The notes beneath the pieces are model-generated. The model saw nothing but the letters and a program-made list of their open reading frames with translations, had not been told where the DNA came from and did not search any database. 64,000 nucleotides of DNA from Moritella sp. 5 (lineage in GTDB: Bacteria; Pseudomonadota; Gammaproteobacteria; Enterobacterales; Moritellaceae), in the NCBI RefSeq assembly GCF_018219455.1, contig NZ_CP056122.1:4682001-4746000 (forward strand), read 5' to 3'. The position numbers were made by a program, and so were the translations under genes. Below are positions 10,049 through 22,200 of the stretch, piece after piece (the stretch's first letter is position 1; each line of letters starts with the position of its first letter).

Positions 10049-10699
10049 ATGAAAAAGTCTAAGGCGATAATCGCTGCGGGTATTATCGGCCTTAGTGCAC
10101 TCGGCGCTATTATTGCCAATAATATACAGCAATCAAATTTACCGACATTCACGACGGCTTACTCACAACCTAAGCAAATAAGCTTGCCAGATTTCGAACT
10201 CGGCGATAATAAAGAATACACCAAGGCCTTATTTAAAGGTAAATGGTCATTAGTTTTCTTTGGTTATGCCAGCTGCCCAGACATTTGCCCAACTGAATTA
10301 TACAACCTCAACAATGTTGCAAATATCATGACTGATGCTGGTAAAACCATGCCACAAGTCGTATTTATTTCGGTCGACCCGAAGCGTGATAGTAATGAAA
10401 TGCTGACAACTTATACGCATTTTTATAACGACAACTTTATAGGCATCACAGGTGAAACGAGCGAAATTGATAAATTAGTCGCTAGTTTTGGCGTTATTTA
10501 TCAAAAAACGTTTTTAGCGAATAATGGTAAATATGTCTCTGTGCCTTACAATAGTCCAATACCTGAAGGTCAGCGTGAGAGTTATCTAATTAATCACTCT
10601 TCTCGACTGTATTTAGTTAATCCAGAAGGACAATATGTAGCGGCATTTGCACCGCCCCATAGCGCAAAGAAAATAGCTAAAGACCTACTTAAATTATAA
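10049..10699 (+). CDS. SCO1/SenC family copper-binding thioredoxin-fold protein
   Basis: This is a 216-residue membrane-tethered periplasmic protein with an N-terminal anchor at about residues 6-24. The thioredoxin-like fold carries the copper-ligand motif CPDICP (Cys76, Cys80). The third ligand His183 is in INHSSRLYLV. SCO proteins hold copper and the redox state for cytochrome c oxidase assembly. It forms an operon with the PCuAC chaperone and the anchored unknown upstream. No cytochrome oxidase genes lie in the window, so the client enzyme is encoded elsewhere. It converges with the Lrp-type gene at 10741. Confidence 0.94.
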   Translation: MKKSKAIIAAGIIGLSALGAIIANNIQQSNLPTFTTAYSQPKQISLPDFELGDNKEYTKALFKGKWSLVFFGYASCPDICPTELYNLNNVANIMTDAGKTMPQVVFISVDPKRDSNEMLTTYTHFYNDNFIGITGETSEIDKLVASFGVIYQKTFLANNGKYVSVPYNSPIPEGQRESYLINHSSRLYLVNPEGQYVAAFAPPHSAKKIAKDLLKL

Positions 10700-10740
10700 T
10701 GCTGTAATGCTCGTTATTAAGAACCTATGCCTTATAGAAA

Positions 10741-11199
10741 TTAAGAGATAGGTAATTGCGTCGTATTTTTTAGCCCTTCCATCGCAAAGGAAGAGGTAAC
10801 ATCAGTTAATCCATCGACGCAATTAACTAATCGTTTATAAAACACATCAAATGCAGCCATATCTTTCACTAGTACCTTCATCATGTAATCGTATTCGCCA
10901 GCCATACGGTAAAACTCGGTCACTTCTGCAAAGCCATCAACACTCACGACAAACTTTTTAAACCAAGTATCACTGTGATTTTGGGTTTTGATATTAACAA
11001 AGGCTGTGAGTGCAAGGCCGAGTTTCTGCTCATTTAATAATGCCACTCGGCGTAAGATATAACCGCTATCCTCTAACCGTTTTAACCGCTTCCAGCAAGG
11101 CGATACCGTTAAACTCACCTTATCCGCGAGTTCTGCCACTGACAAAGATGCATCGCGCTGCAGTATGTCTAAAATCAATTTATCCTTCGAATCTAACAT
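10741..11199 (-). CDS. Lrp/AsnC family transcriptional regulator
   Basis: This is a 152-residue protein with the N-terminal winged helix-turn-helix ([20 protein letters not shown]) followed by an RAM/AsnC ligand-binding domain. It is divergent from a DMT exporter gene at 11319, the usual arrangement when an Lrp-like protein controls amino-acid export. That link is an inference from position. I chose ATG at 11197-11199 because family members begin a few residues before the first helix; the frame is open further upstream to 11271. The intergenic region holds a direct repeat that could be its operator. Confidence 0.9.
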   Translation of the reverse strand: MLDSKDKLILDILQRDASLSVAELADKVSLTVSPCWKRLKRLEDSGYILRRVALLNEQKLGLALTAFVNIKTQNHSDTWFKKFVVSVDGFAEVTEFYRMAGEYDYMMKVLVKDMAAFDVFYKRLVNCVDGLTDVTSSFAMEGLKNTTQLPIS

Positions 11200-11217
11200 A
11201 ATGGAGTAAATCCTTTC

Positions 11218-11274
11218 CTTAAAAGCCAATATCAGTGATATATATGAAATCATATTTCTGCTTAAAAGCAATAT
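11218..11274. promoter_or_regulatory. Direct repeat in divergent Lrp/DMT intergenic region (possible operator)
   Basis: CTTAAAAGCCAATAT (11218-11232) recurs as CTTAAAAGCAATAT (11261-11274). The start-to-start distance is 43 bases, about four helical turns, and an AT-rich bendable tract lies between. Lrp-type proteins often bind phased AT-rich repeats upstream of their own gene and a divergent target. No binding evidence is available from sequence alone. Confidence 0.4.
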
Positions 11275-11318
11275 AATTATCGTATTAAATATTCCAGCAC
11301 TTATATAGAGATAGCCTT

Positions 11319-12245
11319 ATGAATACAAAACTCGTCGCTACATTATTATTTGCATCTGTATGTTTGATCTGGGGTACAACCTGGATGGCTATGGAAATTG
11401 CAGTTCATTCAATTCCACCCATCACTGCAACTGGATTACGCTTTGCACTGGCTGCACCGCTATTAATTTTAGCTGCTCGCAAGCTCAATATCCCGCTGAT
11501 GTTCCCAAAAGGTAAAAATCTTGAATTTGCGTTAATCAGCGTGTTTTATTTTGCGGCACCATTCACCTTAATGATTTTTGGTGAGCAATATATTTCATCT
11601 GGATTAGCGTCGATTATTTTTGCCACTATGCCAGTTGTCGTATTAGCATTCGCCGTATTAGTACACCGCCAAAAAGTACACATTCACCAGCTAGCTGGTC
11701 TTGCTATTGCTTTGTTTAGTTTAATTACAATTATTAGTAATGAGATGGGCGTAAGTGCGAACGGTAGCCTAATCGGTGTTGGCGCATTGGTGTTAGCCGT
11801 ATTAATGCACGCTACGATCTATACCAGTGTACAAACCCGTTGTCAGGGTATTCACGTACTGACGTATAATGCACTCCCATGTCTTGTTGCTTCAGTATTA
11901 TTATTGGCTGTTGGCGCATTCATAGAGCAACCAGACTTTAGCACATTCACGTCAACATCTTGGTTATCAGTTATTTACCTTGGCGTTATTGCTGGTATTG
12001 GCGGCATCATGGCTTACTTCCAATTAAATAAAGTGGCAAGCCCATTTCAAGCATCAATCTGTTTCCTTGTGTTCCCCGTTATCGCACTTGGTCTAGACAG
12101 TGCAATCAACGGTAGAACGATTAGTCACGAATCATTAGTCATGATGGTAATGCTAACTGCAGGTGTTTTACTGTGTAAATTACCGATTGAATTAATCAGT
12201 AAACGTTTCACAAGAATTGCCTCTAAAGTAGAGAAATCGTCATAA
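11319..12245 (+). CDS. EamA/DMT-family transporter
   Basis: This is a 308-residue membrane protein with ten hydrophobic helices and two EamA repeats, opening LVATLLFASVCLIWGTTW. The conserved WGTTW in TM1 is typical of RhtA/YdcZ-like exporters. The C-terminus is basic and cytoplasmic. It is divergent from an Lrp/AsnC-type regulator gene, which suggests amino-acid export under that regulator's control, but the substrate is unknown. A strong hairpin (12267-12299) separates it from the convergent thiH gene. Confidence 0.9.
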   Translation: MNTKLVATLLFASVCLIWGTTWMAMEIAVHSIPPITATGLRFALAAPLLILAARKLNIPLMFPKGKNLEFALISVFYFAAPFTLMIFGEQYISSGLASIIFATMPVVVLAFAVLVHRQKVHIHQLAGLAIALFSLITIISNEMGVSANGSLIGVGALVLAVLMHATIYTSVQTRCQGIHVLTYNALPCLVASVLLLAVGAFIEQPDFSTFTSTSWLSVIYLGVIAGIGGIMAYFQLNKVASPFQASICFLVFPVIALGLDSAINGRTISHESLVMMVMLTAGVLLCKLPIELISKRFTRIASKVEKSS

Positions 12246-12266
12246 TTAATGACCGATTTTATAATA

Positions 12267-12299
12267 TAGGCTGCGTTCGCGTTATGCGATAGCAGCCTA
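12267..12299. terminator. Long hairpin between convergent DMT transporter and thiH genes
   Basis: TAGGCTGC (12267-12274) pairs with GCAGCCTA (12292-12299). An inner TCGC/GCGA stem extends it. The flanks are AT-rich but lack a clean U-run on either strand. Its place between two convergent stop codons suggests a shared bidirectional end. Confidence 0.5.
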
Positions 12300-12305
12300 T
12301 ACCCA

Positions 12306-13427
12306 TTATTTAAGTGCCGTTAACGACCTATCCCAATCTTTCCAAACCACTTCTAAGCCCATCGTTTTGACTAGACCTGCCATCTCATTTGGTGAACGGT
12401 CATCATCAATTTCAAACTGCTCTAAGGCTTTCTCTGTATCGTCAGAATAACCACCGGGTTGGGTTTTCGAGCCCGCACTAATACTGGTGATCCCCAATGG
12501 AATAACATTGTCACGAAAATGCTCGGACTCTCGCGTCGATAACGATAATTCCACATCCGGATTAAACAATCTATAAGCACAAATCAACTGTACTAATTGG
12601 CGATCATTCATAATCGACTTCGGCTGAAATGCACCTTCACATGGTCTTAAACGTGGGAAAGAAATTGAATACTTGGTTTGCCAATAACGTTTTTGCAAAT
12701 AATCTAAATGCGCAGCAACATGGAAACAGTCGGTACGCCATTCATCTAAGCCAATTAATGCACCTAGCCCCATTTTATGAATACCAGCTTTGCCTAACCT
12801 GTCTGGGGTTTCAATTCGATATTTAAAATCAGACTTCTTACCTTTGATATGGTGTTCGGCATACGTCCGGGGATGATAGGTTTCTTGATACACTAATACT
12901 GAATCTAACCCCAATTCTTTTAGTTCTTCATAATCGGCTTGTTCTAGCGGCTGCACTTCCAAGGATAAATGCGAGAACTGCGATTTCAATTCATTAAATA
13001 CCTGACGAAAATACGGCATACCCACTTTACGTTCCGACTCACCTGCCACTAATAACAAATGATCAAAACCCATTTTTTTAATCGCTCGCGCTTCACTGTT
13101 TAACTGCTTCATATCCAGCGTGGTACGACGAATTTTGTTATGCATCGAGAAGCCACAATAGGTACAAATATTAGAGCACATATTAGAAAGGTATAACGGC
13201 ACATAGAATTGGATAGTATTACCAAAACGTTGTCGTGTTAACTGTACACTATGCTGTGCCATCTGCTCTAAATAAGGTTCTGCCGCAGGTGAAATTAAGG
13301 CTTGAAAGTCATCCAGATCGAGTCGAGACTTCGATAATGCACGCTCAACATCTGCCGCTGTTTTGGCATAAATGGATAAGCGAATATCATCCCAATCTAA
13401 TTTTTGTAATTGCTCGTAAAAGCTCAT
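12306..13427 (-). CDS. thiH: 2-iminoacetate synthase ThiH
   Basis: This is a 373-residue radical SAM enzyme that cleaves tyrosine to dehydroglycine (2-iminoacetate) for the thiazole ring of thiamine. The cluster-binding motif CSNICTYC (CX3CX2C) is intact, followed by GFSMHNKIRR. It is the last gene of the thi operon, 23 bases after thiG. The length is typical (E. coli 377). The C-terminal part with ISAGSKTQPGGY matches the ThiH/BATS domain. The presence of ThiH rather than the glycine oxidase ThiO indicates the tyrosine-dependent route. Confidence 0.96.
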   Translation of the reverse strand: MSFYEQLQKLDWDDIRLSIYAKTAADVERALSKSRLDLDDFQALISPAAEPYLEQMAQHSVQLTRQRFGNTIQFYVPLYLSNMCSNICTYCGFSMHNKIRRTTLDMKQLNSEARAIKKMGFDHLLLVAGESERKVGMPYFRQVFNELKSQFSHLSLEVQPLEQADYEELKELGLDSVLVYQETYHPRTYAEHHIKGKKSDFKYRIETPDRLGKAGIHKMGLGALIGLDEWRTDCFHVAAHLDYLQKRYWQTKYSISFPRLRPCEGAFQPKSIMNDRQLVQLICAYRLFNPDVELSLSTRESEHFRDNVIPLGITSISAGSKTQPGGYSDDTEKALEQFEIDDDRSPNEMAGLVKTMGLEVVWKDWDRSLTALK

Positions 13428-13450
13428 ATTTATACCTTAAGTTGGCGTTA

Positions 13451-14260
13451 TTACAGATCTAAAAATGCTGTTAATGGACTAGAAGCAACCGCAGTCTGTG
13501 CTTGGCGACCTAATCCAGCTAAATAAGCTTGCCGACCTGCTTGCACAGCTAACGCAAATGCTTGACTCATCGCCACTGGATCTTTAGCCACCGCAATCGC
13601 AGTATTAACCAATACCGCATCCGCGCCCATTTCCATGGCTAACGCCGCATGTGATGGCGCGCCAATACCAGCATCAACAATCACAGGGACTGTCGATTGC
13701 TCAATAATAATCTCTAAGAACTCTGCAGTACGAATACCTTTGTTTGAACCAATCGGTGCACCTAACGGCATGACTGCAGCAGTACCCACAGCTTCCAGAC
13801 GTTTACACAATACCGGGTCGGCATGAATGTATGGCAACACATGGAAACCATCACGCGCTAACTGTTCTGTGGCCTTTAAAGTTTCAATTGGATCTGGTAG
13901 TAAATATTTTGGGTCTGGATGAATTTCTAATTTAATCCAATTCGTTTGCAATGCTTCACGTGCTAATTGTGCAGCATATACCGCTTCTTTGGCATCACGC
14001 GCACCAGACGTATTGGGTAATAAGTTCATACCAGCGGCAATCAAAGGCTTAAGAATATCATCATCTTGATTAGCTAAATCAATGCGTTTTAATGCCATAG
14101 TCACTAACTGGGATTGAGATGCAATCAAGGCAGCAGCCATTATTTTTTGATCGCTAAATTTCCCCGTACCGGTAAATAACCGTGATGAAAAGGTTTTATC
14201 GGCAATGACAAGCTCATCACTTGGTAATAAGAATGCTGGGTTTAAAGTTGTTACTGACAT
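13451..14260 (-). CDS. thiG: Thiazole synthase ThiG
   Basis: This is a 269-residue TIM-barrel enzyme that joins 1-deoxyxylulose 5-phosphate, dehydroglycine and ThiS-thiocarboxylate into the thiazole phosphate. [13 protein letters not shown] carries the Lys region that forms the imine with DXP, and [21 protein letters not shown] is characteristic. The phosphate-binding [21 protein letters not shown] lies near the C-terminus. It starts directly after the thiS stop codon with no gap, consistent with translational coupling. The first ten or so residues are an extension compared with E. coli ThiG (256). Confidence 0.96.
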   Translation of the reverse strand: MSVTTLNPAFLLPSDELVIADKTFSSRLFTGTGKFSDQKIMAAALIASQSQLVTMALKRIDLANQDDDILKPLIAAGMNLLPNTSGARDAKEAVYAAQLAREALQTNWIKLEIHPDPKYLLPDPIETLKATEQLARDGFHVLPYIHADPVLCKRLEAVGTAAVMPLGAPIGSNKGIRTAEFLEIIIEQSTVPVIVDAGIGAPSHAALAMEMGADAVLVNTAIAVAKDPVAMSQAFALAVQAGRQAYLAGLGRQAQTAVASSPLTAFLDL

Positions 14261-14458
14261 TTAGCCTCCTGCAATAGCTTGAAATAAAGTCACTCGATCA
14301 TTTTCTGACAACTCAAAATCATCCCATTTTTGACGTGTAATAATGGCTTGGTTCACCGCTACCGCAATGCCTTTTTCTGGCTGTTCTAATACCGTCAATA
14401 ATGACGTAATAGTCGTCACTGCTAGGTTATTTATTTCATCGTTAATGATTAATTTCAT
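14261..14458 (-). CDS. thiS: Sulfur carrier protein ThiS
   Basis: This is a 65-residue ubiquitin-like sulfur carrier. It ends in the required Gly-Gly (FQAIAGG), which ThiF adenylates and which is then converted to a thiocarboxylate that donates sulfur to ThiG. A good ribosome-binding site (GGGAGAG) precedes ATG. It is separated from thiF by 102 untranslated bases, the only sizeable gap in the operon, and abuts thiG. Confidence 0.95.
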   Translation of the reverse strand: MKLIINDEINNLAVTTITSLLTVLEQPEKGIAVAVNQAIITRQKWDDFELSENDRVTLFQAIAGG

Positions 14459-14560
14459 CTTCTCTCCCTGTCCCTCACATCCAAATATTCAGGCATGAGG
14501 TTATTTAATTAACTGCTTAGTTTTACTATTTATATTCAGCACTTATATTTCGTATTGGTA

Positions 14561-15331
14561 TTAGCGACCTGCACACACAGAACAGTCGGGATTTTTAGTG
14601 ACAGAGAGGTACTGCCATTGCAAGGTTTTACCATCAAAACGCATTAACCTATTTAGTGAAGACAGCGGCATGCTGGTTAAATATTTAATTGCTTCCAATG
14701 CTTGCAAAGAACCAATAACACCAACCAAGGGGCCGAGTACTCCCGAGGTACTGCAATTATTCGTTTCAGCTGTTTCTTCAAAAGGATATAAACAGTGATA
14801 ACACGCCGAATCAGTTTGCTGTGCGTTAAACGAGATCAACTGCCCTTCCATACGAATACCAGCGCCCACTATTAACGGTAGTTTTTGGGTTACACAGATC
14901 TTGTTTATCGCTTGCCTAGTCAGCATGTTATCGCTGCAATCAATGACTAAATCAATTTGGGCAAGCATATCTACCATTTGATGATTCGCACTATCGAGGG
15001 TTACTCTTTGTGCGATTGCCGTGACACTTATATGTGGATTAAGCTGTGCTAACGAGGCTTTTGCCGCGCTTACCTTCATCTGCTTTAACTGCTGTTGAGT
15101 GAAAATAATCTGCCGTTGTAGATTACTTAGCTCAACATGATCATCATCCGCTAAATATAAATGGCCAACACCAGCAGAAGCTAAATACAGAGCAACAGGT
15201 GCGCCAAGGCCACCTACACCGACAATCAATACTTTGGCATTACGCAGTGCTAATTGTCCCTGCTCACCGATATCACTAAGCAGTAAATGCGCGCTATAAC
15301 GCATATATTCCTGATCACTTAATCCGGTCAT
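14561..15331 (-). CDS. thiF: ThiS adenylyltransferase ThiF
   Basis: This is a 256-residue E1-like enzyme that activates the ThiS C-terminus with ATP. It shows the nucleotide-binding loop VLIVGVGGLGAPVALYLASA (about 34-53), the DDDHVELSNLQRQ segment and four zinc-binding Cys as CYHC near residue 177 and CSVC near the C-terminus. The Cys in ETNNCSTSGVLGP aligns with the sulfur-relay cysteine of ThiF/MoeB proteins. It begins one base after the thiDE stop codon. MoeB is a close paralogue, but position in the operon settles the call. Confidence 0.95.
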   Translation of the reverse strand: MTGLSDQEYMRYSAHLLLSDIGEQGQLALRNAKVLIVGVGGLGAPVALYLASAGVGHLYLADDDHVELSNLQRQIIFTQQQLKQMKVSAAKASLAQLNPHISVTAIAQRVTLDSANHQMVDMLAQIDLVIDCSDNMLTRQAINKICVTQKLPLIVGAGIRMEGQLISFNAQQTDSACYHCLYPFEETAETNNCSTSGVLGPLVGVIGSLQALEAIKYLTSMPLSSLNRLMRFDGKTLQWQYLSVTKNPDCSVCAGR

Positions 15332-15332
15332 A

Positions 15333-16805
15333 TTAACGACTCACACTGGTTAAGGATGATTGCGGTTCAGCGATAATCAGTAAGTCGGCAATGGCTTGTT
15401 TATAATCGTCAGCGCGAGTTATCGCTGTGACGACAGCGACACTCCCCACACCTGTCGCAGCCACTTGTGGCGCTCTCTCTATGCTAATACCGCCAATAGC
15501 GACCAAAGGATAGTCTTGCATTAAATCAGCATAACGCTGTAAACGCTGTAATCCTTGTGGCTTTGAAGGCATGTCTTTAGTGACCGTAGGATAGATATGA
15601 CCAAGGGCGATATAACTCGGTTTTATTTGATGTGCACGTAATATTTCATAATAACCATGTGTGCTTAAACCCAGTTTTAAACCCGCATTTTTTATCGCAA
15701 CAAAATCGGCAATAAGCATATCTTCTTGACCTAAATGAACGCCATAAGCACCATGCTCAATAGCTAATTGCCAGTAATCATTGATAAATAAACGCGCTTG
15801 GTATTGGCGGCCTAATGCCACAGCAGCTTTAATATCATCAACCACTTCGGCTGGGGCTTTATCTTTAATACGTAATTGCAGGGTTTTAACCCCTTGTTGT
15901 AATACTTTATCTAACCATTCGATCGTATCCACCACCGGATATAGCCCAAGGCGGTTGGTATCACAAGGTGCAAAATCATAAGCTAATTGCATTTGTAGAA
16001 CTAAGCCAAGCTGATCGCCTAATTCCGTATTCGGTAAGACGACCTGTGGGAAATCACTGCGATCGGTAGGCCAACCATCAGAAGTTTGGTTCAAGTAGGC
16101 TCTGGCTACCACTAATGCATCATCTACCGGATAATCTTGGGCGATCACAGTTGCCAATGCTGAAGAAAAAACACCACTGTTTTCATCTTTACTTGATGGA
16201 GTTAATATCGCGTTTGGTGACGATAATAAGATTTCACGTTGTCCATCAATATAAACATCGAGGACGATAGATTGCTGCTTATTATTAACAGCAATCCCTT
16301 TCGCACAAACACCTTCTACGCCGAGGTTCAGTAACGAGTTGATCGCTTGTTTCGTCGCACCAAATAACACAGCAGCATCTGTTCCGCCTTGCTCTTGCGG
16401 TAAGATCAATACATCCACGATTGGTAATAAGCGTATTTTAATCACATTTATTAGCACGTTGCCTGCTGATTCAGTCTTTGCCATATCAGATAATGAAATT
16501 GATAACGGCTCATAGATAACGGTTAGTTCTGGATATTTTTGCTTATACCCCTGTAAAAAATCAGCTAAGATCTCTACATGTGAGGCTGTCGCTATCACAC
16601 CGACTTTAATGGCAGACGCTACCGGTGCAGCAGTCAATATCGCTAACTCAGCAGAAAAATCCGCATCAGATAATAGTGTCGTCGATACATGATAACCACC
16701 TCCACCCAACGCATTAATCGTATTAATCGTATTAATATCAATTTTAGTCGCAACATTATCGCGAGCAGTAAAGCTCGCGATAGTCCAAATAATGGCTTGA
16801 GTCAT
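15333..16805 (-). CDS. thiE: Thiamine phosphate synthase ThiE with degenerate ThiD-like N-terminal domain
   Basis: This is a 490-residue fusion. Residues about 285-480 form a ThiE TIM barrel that couples HMP-PP to thiazole phosphate: [61 protein letters not shown] and VAIGGIS are all canonical. Residues 1-270 look like a ThiD (HMP-P kinase) domain: [13 protein letters not shown] sits where ThiD has its substrate loop, and [22 protein letters not shown] resembles the ATP/anion-hole end (GTGC-type). The usual start GSDPSGGAGIQAD is absent (it reads [14 protein letters not shown]), so kinase activity is doubtful. It lies between thiC and thiF in the operon. Confidence 0.9.
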   Translation of the reverse strand: MTQAIIWTIASFTARDNVATKIDINTINTINALGGGGYHVSTTLLSDADFSAELAILTAAPVASAIKVGVIATASHVEILADFLQGYKQKYPELTVIYEPLSISLSDMAKTESAGNVLINVIKIRLLPIVDVLILPQEQGGTDAAVLFGATKQAINSLLNLGVEGVCAKGIAVNNKQQSIVLDVYIDGQREILLSSPNAILTPSSKDENSGVFSSALATVIAQDYPVDDALVVARAYLNQTSDGWPTDRSDFPQVVLPNTELGDQLGLVLQMQLAYDFAPCDTNRLGLYPVVDTIEWLDKVLQQGVKTLQLRIKDKAPAEVVDDIKAAVALGRQYQARLFINDYWQLAIEHGAYGVHLGQEDMLIADFVAIKNAGLKLGLSTHGYYEILRAHQIKPSYIALGHIYPTVTKDMPSKPQGLQRLQRYADLMQDYPLVAIGGISIERAPQVAATGVGSVAVVTAITRADDYKQAIADLLIIAEPQSSLTSVSR

Positions 16806-16812
16806 TAAATAA

Positions 16813-18834
<2,022 letters not shown>

Positions 18835-18967
18835 CTAATAAGATGATTGCTTGTCGTTGAGTATGGAGAGTAGTGATATAGATATATTGATCGTAGGTGT
18901 AATAGTAAGCGGCCTGATGTCCCTATGGCTAACTTACAATGATACGAATAATATTCATATTAATCAC

Positions 18968-19054
18968 TCTTGTTTCCTCACGCAGGTATTAGCCTGATCA
19001 GGTTCCACGGATCCCATTATTAAATGGTCTCAGCCCTAAAGCACTCCGACAAGA
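18968..19054 (-). promoter_or_regulatory. TPP riboswitch (THI element) of the thi operon
   Basis: Read on the minus strand, the aptamer shows the conserved core GGGCTGAGA, then CCGTGGAACCTGATCAGG, then CTAATACCTGCGTGAGGAAA. Stem P1 can be drawn as TCTTGT (19049-19054) with ACAAGA (18968-18973). It lies about 150 bases before thiC. TPP binding is expected to shut down the thiC-thiDE-thiFSGH operon, probably at translation start since no intrinsic terminator is evident between aptamer and thiC. The predicted start of transcription lies just before P1. Confidence 0.95.
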
Positions 19055-19062
19055 TGTATCGG

Positions 19063-19092
19063 AGTATAGACTGGTATGGCGTTAAAAAACAA
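19063..19092 (-). promoter_or_regulatory. Predicted sigma70 promoter of the thi operon
   Basis: On the minus strand TTGTTT (19087-19092) and TATACT (19063-19068) are separated by 18 bases. Transcription would start near 19056, directly before the riboswitch aptamer. The promoter is squeezed between the rpoC terminator and the riboswitch. Confidence 0.6.
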
Positions 19093-19094
19093 GC

Positions 19095-19122
19095 AAAAAA
19101 AAAGCGCCCTATAAAAGGGCGC
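19095..19122 (-). terminator. Rho-independent terminator of rpoC
   Basis: On the minus strand GCGCCCT (19116-19122) and AGGGCGC (19104-19110) form a stem with a 5-base loop, followed by a run of nine U. It lies about 85 bases after the rpoC stop codon and closes the rpoBC transcript. Confidence 0.9.
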
Positions 19123-19206
19123 CTTTACTATCTAATAACTATGCGTAAGTGAATCAGTGGGTCTGTCATCACTTACACACGACTTTAATTGCATTCAGCA
19201 AATCAA

Positions 19207-22200
19207 TTAAAGGTTATTTAGTAGGTTTGCTAAGTTCTGTTCAGCTTCATCAGTCGTGATTTCTTGCATTACTTCTTCTACTTTACCAGCACGTTTTTTC
19301 GCACGCTCTTGGTGATAAGAGAAGCCTGTACCAGCAGGGATCAAACGACCAACAATAACGTTCTCTTTCAGACCACGAAGGTCATCAATCTTACCATGAA
19401 CAGCAGCGTCTGTTAGAACACGTGTTGTTTCTTGGAACGATGCAGCTGAAATAAATGATTCAGTTGCAAGAGACGCTTTAGTAATACCCATAAGCATGTG
19501 TTGGAACACGGCTGGTTGCTTGCCTTCAGCTTCTAGCTGACGGTTAGCAATTTTCAGACGTGAAACTTCAGCTTGCTCACCTGGTAAGAAGTTACTATCA
19601 CCAGCAGAGATTACGTTAGCTTTACGTAGCATTTGACGAACGATAGTTTCAATGTGCTTATCGTTAATCTTTACGCCTTGTAAACGGTATACTTCTTGAA
19701 CTTCGTTCGCGATATAGTTTGCAACATGGCTAATACCACGTAGACGTAGAATATCGTGTGCTGATTCAGGACCATCGGCGATAACTTCACCTTTAGCAAC
19801 CTTCTCACCTTCGAACACGTTCAAGTGACGCCATTTAGGGATCATCTCTTCGTAAGCTTCAGCACCATCAGTAGGTGTGATAACTAGACGACGTTTACCT
19901 TTAGTTTCTTTACCGAAACTAATAGTACCTGAGATTTCCGCTAAGATAGCTGCATCTTTTGGCTGACGAGCTTCAAACAGATCCGCTACGCGTGGTAGAC
20001 CACCCGTAATATCACGTGTTTTCGAGCTTTCTTGAGGAATACGCGCTAACGCTTCACCAATAGTCACTAATGCGCCATCTTCTAAGTTAACGATTGCGTT
20101 TGCAGGTAAGAAGTATTGTGCAACAACTTCTGTACCAGGAATGAATAAATCATTACCTGCAGCATCAACAAGTTTAACCATAGGACGTAAATCTTTACCA
20201 GCGGCAACACGTGCTGCAGGATCTAGAATTACCGTGCTAGATAGACCAGTTAGATCATCAGTTTGCTTAGTAACCGTAATACTATCAATTAAGTCAACAA
20301 ACTTAATTTGACCAGCCACCTCAGTGATGATTGGGTGAGTATGCGGGTCCCAGTTAGCAATAATGCTACCAGACTCAACAGCTGCGCCATCTTTATATTC
20401 AACAACAGAACCGTAAGGTAATTTATGGCTTTCTTTAGTACGACCGTTTTCATCAATAATCGTAATTTCTGATGAACGTGAAGTAATAACCAGTTTGCCA
20501 TCTGCGTTCTCAACGAATTTCTCGTTATGGAACTTAATAGTACCCGTGTTTTTAACTTGGATATTATTTTCAGCAGAGGCTCTCGATGCCGCACCACCAA
20601 TGTGGAATGTACGCATCGTTAACTGTGTACCAGGTTCACCAATTGATTGTGCTGCAACAACACCAACTGCTTCACCTTGACCAACCATTACACCACGTGC
20701 TAAATCACGACCGTAACAAGCTGCACAAACACCGAAGTCATTGTCACAAGTAATTACAGAACGTACTTTCATCTGATCAACTGAGTGCTCTTCTAAGAAA
20801 TCACAAAGTTTTTCGTCAAGTAATGTATTACGTGGCAATATCACTTCACCAGTACTTGGGTTCACAACATCTTCAGCAACAACACGACCAAGAACACGAT
20901 CGCGTAGTGGTTCAACAACATCACCACCTTCAATATGAGGAGTAATGATTAGACCATTTTCAGTACCACAATCAATCTCGTTAATCACAAGATCTTGTGC
21001 AACGTCAACAAGACGACGAGTTAGGTAACCCGAGTTTGCTGTTTTAAGTGCTGTATCGGCTAGACCTTTACGTGCACCATGCGTTGAGATGAAGTACTGA
21101 AGTACGTTTAGACCTTCACGGAAGTTAGCCGTAATAGGTGTTTCGATGATCGAACCATCTGGTTTCGCCATCAGACCACGCATACCAGCTAGCTGACGAA
21201 TCTGTGCCGCACTACCACGTGCACCAGAATCGGCCATCATAAAGATGCTGTTGAAAGATTTCTGTGTCTCAGCATCACCTAAAGAGTTAGCTTTAGTTTC
21301 TGTAGACAAGTTATCCATCATTGCTTTTGAGATGTGCTCATTGGCACGAGCCCAAATATCAATCACTTTATTGTAACGCTCACCCGCAGTAACAAGACCA
21401 GACTGGAATTGTTCTTGGATTTGAGTTACTTCTAGTTCAGCCGCTTCAATTAGCGTTTTCTTCGCATCCGGAATAACCATGTCATCGATACCAACTGATG
21501 CACCAGAAAGCGCAGCATAATGGAAACCGGTGTACATTATTTGGTCAGCGAAAACAACAGTGTCTTTCGGACCTAATAGACGGTAACAGTCATTCAGTAG
21601 CTTACCAATCTGCTTTTTACCTAACGCTTCGTTAGATACTTTCAGGATCCAGTTAGCTGGATTCGCTGCAAGTTTAGCTTCTTCTTCAGCAGTTAAAGTT
21701 TTAATCGGATCGATTAATTCATATGGTAGACCCTTAGGTGCTACTAAAGAAAGAATCGCACGACCAACTGTTGTGTTTTTCAGTTCAGTGCGAACTGTAA
21801 CTTCACCAGTATTTTCATCTTTAAGATGTTCAGTAATACGTACTTTAACACGTGCATGTAGCTCAACAAGGTGGCTGCGATAAAGCTTTTCAGCTTCTTC
21901 AGGGCTACCTAGTACCATTCCCTCACCCTTAGCACCAACGCCAGAACGAGTCATGTAGTAAAGACCTAATACAACGTCTTGAGAAGGTACGATAACCGGT
22001 TCACCATTCGCAGGTGAAAGAATGTTATTCGTAGACATCATCAGTGTACGCGCTTCCAATTGAGCTTCAATTGTTAACGGTACGTGTACAGCCATCTGAT
22101 CGCCATCGAAATCGGCGTTGTATGCAGAACATACTAATGGGTGTAACTGAATCGCTTTACCTTCAATTAGAACAGGTTCGAATGCTTGAATACCAAGTCT

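Noticed and set aside
19044..19064. Hairpin CTCCGA/TCGGAG in front of the TPP aptamer as an anti-aptamer switch
   Set aside because: The predicted -10 box TATACT lies at 19063-19068, so transcription starts near 19056 and most of the upstream arm would not be in the RNA.
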